Positions 7,986-16,100 of a stretch of 22,181 bases of DNA are shown piece after piece. The notes below the pieces were generated by a model. It did no database searches, was not told the origin of the DNA, and was given only the letters and a program-made list of their open reading frames with translations. Origin of the DNA: an uncultured Atopobiaceae bacterium (GTDB lineage Bacteria > Actinomycetota > Coriobacteriia > Coriobacteriales > Atopobiaceae); the NCBI GenBank assembly GCA_944321005.1, contig CALUJT010000285.1, positions 1-22,181 on the forward strand. The letters run 5' to 3'. Made by a program: the position numbers and the translations under genes. Each line of letters starts with the position of its first letter. Within the stretch, counting starts at the first letter, position 1.

Positions 7986-9545
7986 TCAGTCTTCGTAATC
8001 GCCAAATGCCAGGCCGGGCATCGCCTCCTCTACGAGTTTGCGCATCTTACGTTCCTTTTCTGCCTCCACTACCGATCCGATGTCATAGGTACGATGCTGC
8101 ACACGCCTCTTCGGGGGGAGTGACTTGCTGGTGCGAGCGATTGGCTCATACGTCCCGATGTCCCTGAGCGCCGCGACGAACGGCCTGAGATGGGAGGTAA
8201 AGACGAGCGCCTCCGTATCCTCGCAGCGCTTCTCGAGGTGCTGCAGTTGCGAGACGCTGAGCAGCGGCTCGGTCTTTCCGCTTGGAGCATGGACTTCCCC
8301 TGCAAGCTCGCTGATGTGCCTCATGAACTCAAGGCCCCGCGAACCCATGTAAATCCATGTGTCGACGTTGTCCAGGATGACCTCCTTGAGATCATCGCCA
8401 TACACGTGCGTCAGCTGATGCTCGGACTGGAGGACGAAATGAAGCCTGATGTTGCGGGATCTTGCGGCAGATACGAGCGCGGCCATATCGGGCACCTTGC
8501 ACGGAAGGTTCCCGAACTCGTCGAGCACGAACTCGACCCTCCTGGGTAACGTGCCATTGCATGCCGACTGCGCATAACTCACGAGAGCCGACATGACCTG
8601 GTTGACAATGCCGACGACAACCGGGCCGAGCGAGTGGGTCTCGTCTGGCGAGATGAGGAAGAATGCGCGCTTCTCCAAAGCGATGTCTGCTGGGGTAAAG
8701 TCGGAGCGAGAGAGTACGTCCATGAGACCGCGCTGGCCCGCATAGAGCGACATGGGCTGGCGGAAGACGGAAAGGATGGACATACGTGTGTCGTTTGGCG
8801 CATCGATGGTTCCGCTGGCGTACTGCGCCGAAAGGCTGTCATCGCCCATGCTCGCAAAGAACTCGGCGAGGATCGTCTTGCCCATGCCAGACCTTGAGTT
8901 GCCCTTTCGGTCCATAAGAGCAACGCTCTCCAGCGTGAACTCTTCCTTGGACACGCCTTTCTCAAGCATTCCCAGGGAGAGGCCGAGGAAGTAGTCTGTA
9001 GCCGTTGCCGTCCAAAACGGGTCTGATGAATTGCTCTCAAGCTGGGAGAACACAGAAAGCCCAAAGTTTCGAAGATACAGGAAGGCGCGATCCTCGTTGC
9101 CTGCGGCATACTCATCCCATGCGATGGCGAGTGGGTTGTAGCGATGGGGACTCTTCGCCGGCTCCCTGAGGTCGAGGACGTATGTAACGTAGCCCATGCT
9201 CTCAAGCAGCTCCTGTGTCTGCTGGTAAATCTCCCCCTTCATGTCGTTAACCACGAGACTACTCCCGGCAAGTATCATGGTCTGAATCGACGGATATACC
9301 ACTCGACGAGTCTTTCCACGTCCGGTCGAGGCAAAAGTAATCGAGTGAGAGTCATCGCTCACGACGCGACAGGTACCGTCATCGTCGCACCACACTACCG
9401 GGCCTCCTGCGGGGCAAAGGCTGGAGATGCGCTCATACAATCCGCTGTCGTGCCTGCCGTCATTGAGGAGCCTGATGCATTCGTTTACATTGCATGCTGT
9501 GGTGGTGCGACGAACCTCGTCCTTAGTTGCGAATCGTCCAGACAT
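7986..9545 (-). CDS. VirD4/TraG-family ATPase (coupling-protein-like) without an obvious membrane anchor
   Basis: This 519-aa protein starts at the ATG with AGGAGGG 6 bases upstream; the site overlaps the previous stop, so the two genes are coupled. Walker A is FASTGRGKT at 71-79. It is followed by VVNDMKGEIYQQT at 98-110, the equivalent of the TDPKGE motif, and Walker B FVLDEFGNLP at 339-348. LQSEHQL at 372-378 and LDNVDTWIYMGS at 391-402 are typical TraG/TcpA-like motor motifs. Known members pump DNA-relaxase complexes to the type IV channel. Here the residues before Walker A contain no membrane helix, unlike classical VirD4. That suggests a soluble motor, an anchor supplied by a partner (perhaps the 250-aa protein), or a non-conjugative role. 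Orientation and composition differ from the conjugation operon to the left. Confidence 0.85.
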   Translation of the reverse strand: MSGRFATKDEVRRTTTACNVNECIRLLNDGRHDSGLYERISSLCPAGGPVVWCDDDGTCRVVSDDSHSITFASTGRGKTRRVVYPSIQTMILAGSSLVVNDMKGEIYQQTQELLESMGYVTYVLDLREPAKSPHRYNPLAIAWDEYAAGNEDRAFLYLRNFGLSVFSQLESNSSDPFWTATATDYFLGLSLGMLEKGVSKEEFTLESVALMDRKGNSRSGMGKTILAEFFASMGDDSLSAQYASGTIDAPNDTRMSILSVFRQPMSLYAGQRGLMDVLSRSDFTPADIALEKRAFFLISPDETHSLGPVVVGIVNQVMSALVSYAQSACNGTLPRRVEFVLDEFGNLPCKVPDMAALVSAARSRNIRLHFVLQSEHQLTHVYGDDLKEVILDNVDTWIYMGSRGLEFMRHISELAGEVHAPSGKTEPLLSVSQLQHLEKRCEDTEALVFTSHLRPFVAALRDIGTYEPIARTSKSLPPKRRVQHRTYDIGSVVEAEKERKMRKLVEEAMPGLAFGDYED

Positions 9546-9553
9546 ATTCCCTC

Positions 9554-10306
9554 CTAGAAGCCAAGAGAACGGCTGCGACCTACAAATGGCGCATCCTTCA
9601 GGTGACGGTCAAACAGGTGGTCTAGGGCATAAACGTCATGACTACTTGCTTCCAGCTCGTAAGAAGCCATAGTCGCGATGGCATCGATGAAGCTGTAGTT
9701 GACGCCACGCCCCATCGCGATAAGCTCGCTGATTTTAGCCAGCACCATTCCGCTCGAATCCATGAATCGATTTGACGTCATGCGGTTGAACTCCCCGAGA
9801 AGCTGCTCTGGCTTGGGGATGGCCATGTCGACCCTGTACACGGCAATTCCACAGCCAGAGACGATGGACTTAACCAACGGATCGACTTTGACGGGAAGGT
9901 CGGTGTACGCCTTGAACAAGAAGCTGCTGTCCGTCCAGGAGCGGATGTGGCCGAGGAACCTTTCCCATGCAGGCAGGCCCAAGTCCTCGCCCAGCCACGA
10001 GGTCAAGTCGATGCAATCGACCCCAGTGAAACCGCTCGTAATCTCTGCGACGTGAACGGGGTCGTCAACGAACCGGGAGTAATCCTCGTTGCTACCACCA
10101 TAGGGATAGTTGCGCGACATGAAGTGACGGTGCGGAGAGTCGCGAAACCCGGACTCGGAATAGGAGCGACTCGCCAGTTCGCCGATGAGATCCTCTTCAC
10201 CGACGTCTCGAATGCTGGGAATCGTCAGCACGAGTGCGGGACGAGGATTGGTCTCCGGCCAAAGGCCCAAAATGCGAGCGTCTTCCTTCGAAGTGTTATA
10301 CAGCAT
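9554..10306 (-). CDS. Unknown 250-aa protein, probable partner of the TraG-like ATPase
   Basis: The start chosen is ATG at 10306 (MLYNTSKEDAR), which has GGAGG 7 bases upstream; an in-frame ATG 21 bases earlier overlaps that site. No signal peptide, membrane helix or P-loop is seen. The sequence alternates beta-like strands (PALVLTIPSI, CGIAVYRVDMAI) with helices, has a TSWLGEDLGLPAWERFLGHI segment near the middle and a C-terminal helical half. Only 8 bases separate it from the ATPase gene, so the two products are probably made together and may interact. The strand pattern hints at a degenerate nucleotide-binding fold, but this is weak. I do not recognise the family. Confidence 0.75.
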   Translation of the reverse strand: MLYNTSKEDARILGLWPETNPRPALVLTIPSIRDVGEEDLIGELASRSYSESGFRDSPHRHFMSRNYPYGGSNEDYSRFVDDPVHVAEITSGFTGVDCIDLTSWLGEDLGLPAWERFLGHIRSWTDSSFLFKAYTDLPVKVDPLVKSIVSGCGIAVYRVDMAIPKPEQLLGEFNRMTSNRFMDSSGMVLAKISELIAMGRGVNYSFIDAIATMASYELEASSHDVYALDHLFDRHLKDAPFVGRSRSLGF

Positions 10307-10380
10307 GGATATACCTCCAATCGGCAATTGCTGTCTGCTGATGAATTGCAGGTGCTAAAGCCCGATTTGCGACTCGGCAG

Positions 10381-10689
10381 TTACTCACAGGCGCCAGTAG
10401 GCGCATCGTCGTCTTGAAGGTGGTCCAGCACCGCCTGAATGAGTTCCCACTCTTCTTCGGACTCAATTGGATGAAGGCCGACGGCTGATAGCCCAGACCC
10501 ATAGCTCATGACGCTGCCGGGGTCGATGATGCTGGCATATACCTTGGTGTTGCCGTCCTCGTCTTGCGCATGATCGGTGTAGACGATGTAGTGGCGCCCA
10601 GTATCTGCGTTCTGGAACGAGAAGAGGCCCTCACACTGCATGACGTTGCCGTTGTCATCGAGCGCCTTGAACTCGAGCTTATCAATCAT
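10381..10689 (-). CDS. DUF1292 family protein
   Basis: This 102-aa acidic protein has an AGAAAGGACGG site 9 bases before the ATG. It shows the DUF1292 (YrzB-like) pattern: FSFQNADTGRHYIVYTDHAQDEDG, VYASIIDPG, then HPIESEEEWELIQAVLDHL. The family is common in Firmicutes and related bacteria and has no established biochemical role. It precedes the 250-aa and TraG-like genes with a 74-base gap in the same direction, so it is probably in the same transcript. The tail (DDDAPTGACE) is extra. Family confidence is high; its function in this element is unknown. Confidence 0.85.
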   Translation of the reverse strand: MIDKLEFKALDDNGNVMQCEGLFSFQNADTGRHYIVYTDHAQDEDGNTKVYASIIDPGSVMSYGSGLSAVGLHPIESEEEWELIQAVLDHLQDDDAPTGACE

Positions 10690-10730
10690 GTCTGTTCCGT
10701 CCTTTCTGGGCAGGTTGCGTCACGTTCGAA

Positions 10731-10765
10731 GCGCCGGGGCCAGAGCGAGCTGCCGCCCCCGGCGC
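10731..10765 (-). terminator. Strong intercistronic hairpin (attenuator or terminator-like)
   Basis: GCGCCGGGG (10731-10739) and CCCCGGCGC (10757-10765) form a perfect 9-bp outer stem with further internal pairing. It lies 10 bases beyond the stop of the 76-aa gene, before the DUF1292 gene. No T run follows (TTCGAA), so partial termination or transcript stabilisation is more likely than full termination. Confidence 0.5.
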
Positions 10766-10774
10766 ATGTTGGGA

Positions 10775-11005
10775 CTAGTGGTTGTCGTGTTCCTCGTATT
10801 CGAACTCATACGACCCGTCCTCGAGCTGCTTGAGCCAGGTGTGCCCATGGGACGAGCTGGGGCCGGTCGTGTACACGTCGAGACGCTTGAGGCTGCCGTC
10901 GGGGTTGTACTCGGCCTTGCCGGTACTTCCGGTGACGTTCTTATCACCCTTGATGCGCCAGGTATCCTTGCCTTCGCCGCGGGTGTAGTGCTCCCTGTGA
11001 GACAT
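10775..11005 (-). CDS. Small 76-aa protein with DG(S/T)-x10-HGH pattern, function unknown
   Basis: An AAAGGAGAAAGG site precedes the ATG by 2-6 bases. The protein is polar, Gly/Asp/His/Tyr-rich and has no membrane segment: MSHREHYTRGEGKDTW, then DKNVTGSTGKAEYNPDGSLKR, HGHTW, and an acidic end (DGSYEFEYEEHDNH). The spacing of DGS, Arg, Asp and HGH equals that of the 80-aa protein at 17301, suggesting a shared small-protein family. It lies between two GC-rich hairpins, between the sigma-like and DUF1292 genes. It may be expressed as a separate small transcript. I do not know its function. Confidence 0.75.
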   Translation of the reverse strand: MSHREHYTRGEGKDTWRIKGDKNVTGSTGKAEYNPDGSLKRLDVYTTGPSSSHGHTWLKQLEDGSYEFEYEEHDNH

Positions 11006-11053
11006 GCCTTTCTCCTTTCGCTTGACGTCCGTGGCGCCGAGCTGTCGGCGACC

Positions 11054-11073
11054 TCACCCTCTGTCACCCTCTG
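11054..11073 (-). repeat. Two tandem 10-bp repeats upstream of the 76-aa gene
   Basis: TCACCCTCTG occurs twice head to tail (11054-11063 and 11064-11073). It sits about 50-70 bases upstream of the ATG of the 76-aa gene, a plausible operator position. Two copies could also be chance slippage. Confidence 0.5.
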
Positions 11074-11142
11074 TTATGTTCTGGAGGTCGAACTTCTTAA
11101 GGGGGTTGGGCAGAATAGTCCGGAAGAGCTTTGCATGCCAGC

Positions 11143-11180
11143 GGCCCCTGGGATTCCGCTTTAACGCGGGTCCCGGGGCC
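11143..11180 (-). terminator. Imperfect hairpin after the sigma-like gene
   Basis: GGCCCC/GGGGCC outer arms, then GGGA/TCCC and further pairs with small bulges, close around a TTTAA loop. It begins 23 bases past the sigma-like stop. No T run follows on the - strand, so efficiency as a terminator is doubtful. Confidence 0.45.
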
Positions 11181-11203
11181 ACTTCGTCAATCACATCGTC
11201 TGC

Positions 11204-12022
11204 CTAGCAGATAACGTCCGCGAGCTCATCCTGGAGGCGCCTCTTCAACGCGCGCGAGAGCTGGGTGATCCGTGGGGCGCTGACACCAAGTGCCACCGCC
11301 GCATCCTTGCCCGTCATCTTGTGAAGAAGCACCTGAAGGATGATGCAGTCGCGACGGGTCTTGACCACACGACTAACCGCCGCCTTGATCCTCGACGTGG
11401 TGTCGCGCTCGTCCTCCGCAGCGAAGGGCTTGTCCCCGCCCTCCGCTGCGATGATATCGACGCGGCAGATGTCTGAGCCATCCTCCACGGGCGTGTCGAG
11501 GCTCGTCGCGTGGACAACCTTTGAGGCGGCGAGCACCTCAGCAACACGCGACTCGCTGAGCCCTGTCGCTACGGCGATGCCCTTCACATCGTTCGTGCCG
11601 CCGTTTGTTGCCTTGCGGATGGCGAGCCAGGCGGAGATCTCCGCCTGGCTCATCCCGCCGTGAGCCTCGGTGTTCTGCTCGCGCAACACGACCCCCCTGA
11701 CGTCTGGCCAGAGGTACGTGGTCAGGGCTCCGAGCTCGGGCTGCCAGCCGTCGATCTTCAAGGTCACCACCTCCATCGCGGAGCTGAAGGCATCGGTGAG
11801 GTCGCTCGTAAACGCGTACTTGGCGCAAATCGAGTACACGAAGGGTGCCAGGCTGTAGATCAGGCTCTCGCGTGCTGCCTGGCCGCGGCGCTGCTGAGCG
11901 AGGGTCGCCCCGTCAGCCTGCCCCGCCTTGGCCAGCTCAAAAAGGCGCTGGCGGGTCTTGTTGTCATCCAGACCGGAGCGCTTTGCGCCCTTCACCATTT
12001 CGACGACATAGCTATCGACCAT
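11204..12022 (-). CDS. Sigma-70-like RNA polymerase sigma factor of the element
   Basis: This 272-aa protein is started at ATG 12022 (MVDSYVVEM), which has GAGAGGAG 7-14 bases upstream; the frame is open further upstream but with no better site. Residues about 48-115 resemble sigma region 2 (ARESLIYSLAPFVYSICAKYAF, SSAMEVVTLKIDGW, LTTYLWPDVRGVVLRE). Residues 124-180 look like region 3, with an HTH-like KGIAVATGLSESRVAEVL. Residues about 215-270 are region 4 (DCIILQVLLHKMTGKDAAVALGVSAPRITQLSRALKRRL). Region 1 is absent, as in alternative sigma factors. It probably directs transcription of element genes. No anti-sigma partner is recognised unless the adjacent 258-aa protein is one. Its leader hairpin suggests translational control. 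Confidence 0.75.
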   Translation of the reverse strand: MVDSYVVEMVKGAKRSGLDDNKTRQRLFELAKAGQADGATLAQQRRGQAARESLIYSLAPFVYSICAKYAFTSDLTDAFSSAMEVVTLKIDGWQPELGALTTYLWPDVRGVVLREQNTEAHGGMSQAEISAWLAIRKATNGGTNDVKGIAVATGLSESRVAEVLAASKVVHATSLDTPVEDGSDICRVDIIAAEGGDKPFAAEDERDTTSRIKAAVSRVVKTRRDCIILQVLLHKMTGKDAAVALGVSAPRITQLSRALKRRLQDELADVIC

Positions 12023-12026
12023 TTCT

Positions 12027-12061
12027 TTCTCCTCTCGTACGACTTCCTTTCGAGAGGAGAA
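12027..12061 (-). promoter_or_regulatory. Inverted repeat sequestering the sigma-like gene's ribosome binding site
   Basis: TTCTCCTCTCG (12027-12037) and CGAGAGGAGAA (12051-12061) are perfect 11-bp inverted repeats around a 13-base spacer. In the - strand mRNA the 3' arm contains the Shine-Dalgarno GAGAGGAG just before the ATG at 12022. The structure would therefore block initiation unless opened; it could also be a protein-binding operator. Confidence 0.65.
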
Positions 12062-12184
12062 TGAGTGGGGGAGATTGGGGGAAATAAGGATTCGATAAGG
12101 GTAATAGTCCCCCTCTCTACTTGGCAGAGTAGTCCGTCCTACCAACCAGTCACTGTTGCTTAGGAACTTTGAGCGCCTGCCATG

Positions 12185-12961
12185 TCACTGCTCAAGACCA
12201 ATCAGGCGGCCTATGGTCGACTCATGCTTCGAGAGAAAGGTGCCTGACCGCTCGAGGAATCCCGAGATGCAACCAGGCTCTACCGGCACTGGGCACGTCA
12301 TTGACAACCGCGCCTCCGCATCAAGCATGTCGACTTTGAGCAGGCCCCAGCCTGCATTCCTACGCGCCACTGCTGCGGCCCGTAAGGCGAGCCGTATGGC
12401 ATCATCGCCCGTCGCGCTCGGCATGGCCAGCCGCACCCTGGCATGGACTCCCAGGCTAGTACTGCAAGAGACCTCCAGCAGTCTTGACCTTCCGGCGAGT
12501 CCAACTGGCCCCATTGCATGGAATCCCCCTGGTGTCGGTGCGATGATAAAGCTCTCTCTTGTAAGGCCCATGTTCCCGAAGCAGCTGCTCACGTAGTCCG
12601 AGTACGCCTCCTCCGGAATTCTTTCGCTAAGGGCCCGAATTTGCACGGAGTCGATTTGCTGTGAGCTGGATCTGGTACATTCGTCAAGAATGGCCAGTGC
12701 TTTTTTTGGTGAGCCGTCCCTCGCGCCAATCTCCAGAGCCCCCGAGGAAACGCAAAAGGCATAGTCAATCAAGCTGGCCATCTTGAGGGAGTCCTCAGCG
12801 GTTTTGGCAACTGGCCCCAATAGCTCCAGTTCGCACCCTGCCTTCCAAGATTGCGCGCTGATGTCGATGGCGGGACATACGTACTCAGCGATATGAGCTG
12901 CGACTGCGAAGGCAGCTGTTTCGCAACCTCTGCTGATTCTGATTCCCGTTGGGAGAGCCAT
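12185..12961 (-). CDS. Unknown 258-aa protein divergent from the STAND ATPase
   Basis: The start chosen is ATG 12961 (MALPTGIRISRG), with GGAGG 7 bases upstream. An alternative ATG at 13027 adds 22 lysine/arginine-rich residues with poorer codon use and a weaker AAGGGA site. The protein is alpha/beta, has no membrane helix and no P-loop. Notable stretches are ETAAFAVAAHIAEYV near the N-terminus, IIAPTPGGFHAMGPVGL in the middle and CSTSLGVHARVRLAMPSATGDDAIRLALRAAAVARR towards the end. It precedes the sigma-like gene by 162 bases in the same direction. It could act with the sigma factor or with the divergent defence gene. I do not recognise the family. Confidence 0.7.
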   Translation of the reverse strand: MALPTGIRISRGCETAAFAVAAHIAEYVCPAIDISAQSWKAGCELELLGPVAKTAEDSLKMASLIDYAFCVSSGALEIGARDGSPKKALAILDECTRSSSQQIDSVQIRALSERIPEEAYSDYVSSCFGNMGLTRESFIIAPTPGGFHAMGPVGLAGRSRLLEVSCSTSLGVHARVRLAMPSATGDDAIRLALRAAAVARRNAGWGLLKVDMLDAEARLSMTCPVPVEPGCISGFLERSGTFLSKHESTIGRLIGLEQ

Positions 12962-13069
12962 GCGGCAACCTCCGTCAAGCCGCCTTATTACTTTGCGATT
13001 TGTGGTTTTGATTGTGGTATCGGGCATGCTGCCATTCCCTTTCTCGTGGCGCCTAGGGTCAGTCGGACC

Positions 13070-13082
13070 TCACTAGAAGTGA
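13070..13082. promoter_or_regulatory. Palindrome between divergent genes, candidate operator
   Basis: TCACT-AGA-AGTGA is a perfect 5-bp-arm inverted repeat centred between the 258-aa gene (start 12961) and the STAND gene (start 13164). The position fits a shared operator. Nothing else supports it. Confidence 0.35.
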
Positions 13083-13110
13083 TTCCGTAATGCTTGGTGA
13101 GATTAAGACC

Positions 13111-13136
13111 TTGAACAAGAACGCCCATGCCATAAT
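13111..13136 (+). promoter_or_regulatory. Weak promoter candidate for the STAND gene
   Basis: TTGAAC (13111-13116) and CATAAT (13131-13136) resemble -35 and -10 boxes, but the 14-base spacing is short. Transcription would begin about 20 bases before the GTG at 13164, just upstream of its GGGAGGG site. Confidence 0.3.
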
Positions 13137-13163
13137 CAGTTGGAAAAGAATGGGAGGGTTATC

Positions 13164-16100
13164 GTGATTCAGAATTCAAAATCCACCCGCGCGGCAACGC
13201 TCGTGTTTTGCTCACTCTTGGTTGGGCAAAGGGCTTTTCAGGGCAATCAGGTTCTACATGCTTTGAGCCAGAGTGGTGTGCTTGACCCCAACCTTCCGGC
13301 CAGGAAGTTGCAAGAGGGTAGCTCCGGAAAAGGTTTCACGTGGCAATGGTATCTGCCGGGAGCTCCTGAACGGAAAAAGACAAAGAAGGGCGGCTATGTA
13401 AGGAATTGGACTCCATCACAGGGCAAGGGGCTAACCGAAGCCGTCATGTCCGCACTCGAACGGGCACCTCTCTTGAACTCTGATGGGCTAGCTGACAAGG
13501 CAGCATACGAGACCCTCGTCGATGCACTGTGCTTTGCGGACGCTCTCGACGCGAGGGGATACGGGTTCCTCACAAGCATGTCCACACAATCCAGGGACGC
13601 TCGCATGGACGCTGTGCGCGAGTTCTTCTCCGAGTTCTTTGCCCAAGGCACGCCTGCCTACAACGCACGCCATAGAGATAAACGCAGAAGCGCCGATTCT
13701 GTCGGCAGTCTTGTCTTCACGGGCGGGATGACAGAGCTTAAAGTAAACGACGGTCGCAGCCTATGCGAGCAGGATGGAGGGGGTCGATGGGACTATAAGG
13801 GTAGCGGTCGAGACGCCATCCTTTGTCCCCCACGGGTCGACCCCGACGGCGGAGGTGTCGGCGCACTGACCGCCGCTCTGGCGGTCCTATACGCCCTCAG
13901 CTATGGCGATTCCGCCGACAAGCAGCCCTTAGTGGAGCAAGACGAGTTCGTCACTCGTCTCGAAAGCCTCTATGTTCGAGCAAGTGGGACCGCGAAGCTA
14001 GAGGATGTTTTCGACCAGACGAATATGAGGCGGATGCGCTTCGATCCCAAGTCGCTCAGTAAGACCTATTGGAGTATCGTCAAGAGGGTGGGTCTAGTTG
14101 AGTCGATAAGCAGGGTCTCAATCGGGTTGTCCGAGGGTCACTTCCTGCCTACCCGACTGGTTTCGGACTTTGATGGATTCTATCGAATAAAGCAGGACGA
14201 CCCTACAAGAGGATCCGTTGCACGGCAGCTTCTCCAAGACGTTCTCGACGCACTCCTCACCTCGCTGGGCTTGGGGCGTCGGCGGCGGCAAAGCGGCGCA
14301 AGGCGCCAGGGAATCGGGCTCTTTTCGATACCTCGTCTCAACTCGGACCTCGATGATAGGAGCGAGCTTCGAAGCATGGTGTGCGAGCGTCTTCGTGAGG
14401 CGGAGGCAGCACGTCTGGACGAGAGGCAGGGCGGTGTCGTGTTCCTCACGGGCGAGGGGGGAATGGGAAAGTCCGTCGTCGCCGCGCTGGCCGCAGAGGA
14501 CTGGTCAGGCGCAGAGAAGGACCGCGCCGTTATCTGGTGCCCCTTCGATAGGACGATCCAACGTACGCTGGAGAACCTTGGGCGAAGGATTCACGAGGAG
14601 CTTGGGCATGACTTCGGAACGGGTGATGAGGTATACAAGTACGTCATCAAGTTCCTCGAGGATTACGACAAGGAGATCTTGCTCGTCATAGACAACGCCT
14701 ATGCGCCCGGCACCAGGATGGCGGCTCTAGGACTTACGAGCGAAGGCCTGCCCTATCGCAGTCTCATGCTTACCAGGCATACCAGCACACTCATCACAAC
14801 GCGTTTCGCAATCAGTCGAGACGAGGGATACAACACAGTGGAGGTGCCGGGCATCAACAAAGACGGCTCCTTCGAGCTCTTCAACAAGCGCGTGCAGCCG
14901 CCGAGGATTGATGACCAGCGCAGTGATTTCGAGAAGCTCTATCGGCGGCTCGACGCGAACACTCTCGTCCTCGCAGTGAGCGCTGCCGCTTACAAGAATC
15001 TTCTCGAGCTGGACCTGTGCGAATCACTGGCAGAGTTCAGGGGGATGCTAGATGAGGTGTTCAGCAAACTAGGTGAAGACGTCGGTGACGTAGGCGTGGA
15101 GGTGCTCGAAGAGGGAGGCGTGGCCGTCCCAGTCCGCCGTGAGCCATCGCAATGGATAAGCGCCTTGTTCATGGTTGACGACCTGAGCGCCGCCGAAAGG
15201 GCAGTCCTCGCCTGCGTTCGCCTACTCCCGCAAGAAGGCGCACCGGCAGGGCTTGTCAGTCGCGCCCTCAGGGGCATCTCGATTGATGGCAAAGAACTCG
15301 TAAAGGCCCTGAGGAATCTAAAGGATGAGAGACTGCTTGTATGGGAGGGGCACAACGGAATCCCCTACATCCGAATGCATGACGTAGTGGCCGCCGCATG
15401 CGATATCAGTGACATCAGCACTTCCAACGGTTCGACCGAGAACGTCGTTCTCGTTTTTGCAGAGGGGCTATGGCGAAACAAGAGCCTACGCGGCGCCAGC
15501 GCGCTCGACACGCGACGAGCGGTGGAGTACGCATACTCGGAGATGCTCGAGAGCGGCCATGACCTCGATTCGCGCGAGGCCTTCTCGGAAGGCGCCGAAG
15601 TCACACCGGAGCTACTCTACCTCGTTGCGCGCGACGCTGCGCTCTTGACCGCCCTCGGGAAGACGCGCGAGTCGAGGCTTATGCGGTCTGTGCTCGTCCG
15701 CGAGCTCAGCGGGATTGACGAGATAGAGAGTCGTGTGAACTGGCGACTGTTGCGAGGGGCGGTGCTCGACGAGGCTGAGGAGCTGGATGTTCGACCAGAA
15801 GACATGCGAAAGGCGATTTCTGCTCAAGCAGAGATTGACTTTGCCGTGGAGGATGGGCGCTGCGGAGACTATTCCAGCGCAATCAGCCGTTGCAGCGATG
15901 TTCTCGACAGCATCGACTTGGATGACGGGGCAACCAGTGACGCGCACAGTGACATTGGTCGGCTGTGGCTGCTGCTCGCCGCGCGAGCGTTGAGGACAAG
16001 GGGCTACGTCGCGTTCGACCGTTGTTCCAACACGGGGATTGAGATGAGCGAGAAGGCGGCGGGGTACCGCCAATCCCTAGAGGATAAGCGGCGTGCCATG

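Noticed and set aside
8190..8549. 119-codon + strand frame inside the TraG-like gene
   Set aside because: It is antisense to conserved motor motifs and has no ribosome binding site.
8874..8898. Second P-loop-like SGMGKT in the TraG-like protein (residues 219-224)
   Set aside because: It lacks the GxxxxGKT spacing; Walker A at 71-79 is the real site.
12062..12118. G-rich tract upstream of the sigma-like gene as a quadruplex
   Set aside because: Only two good G runs are close together; the third and fourth runs are too short or too distant.
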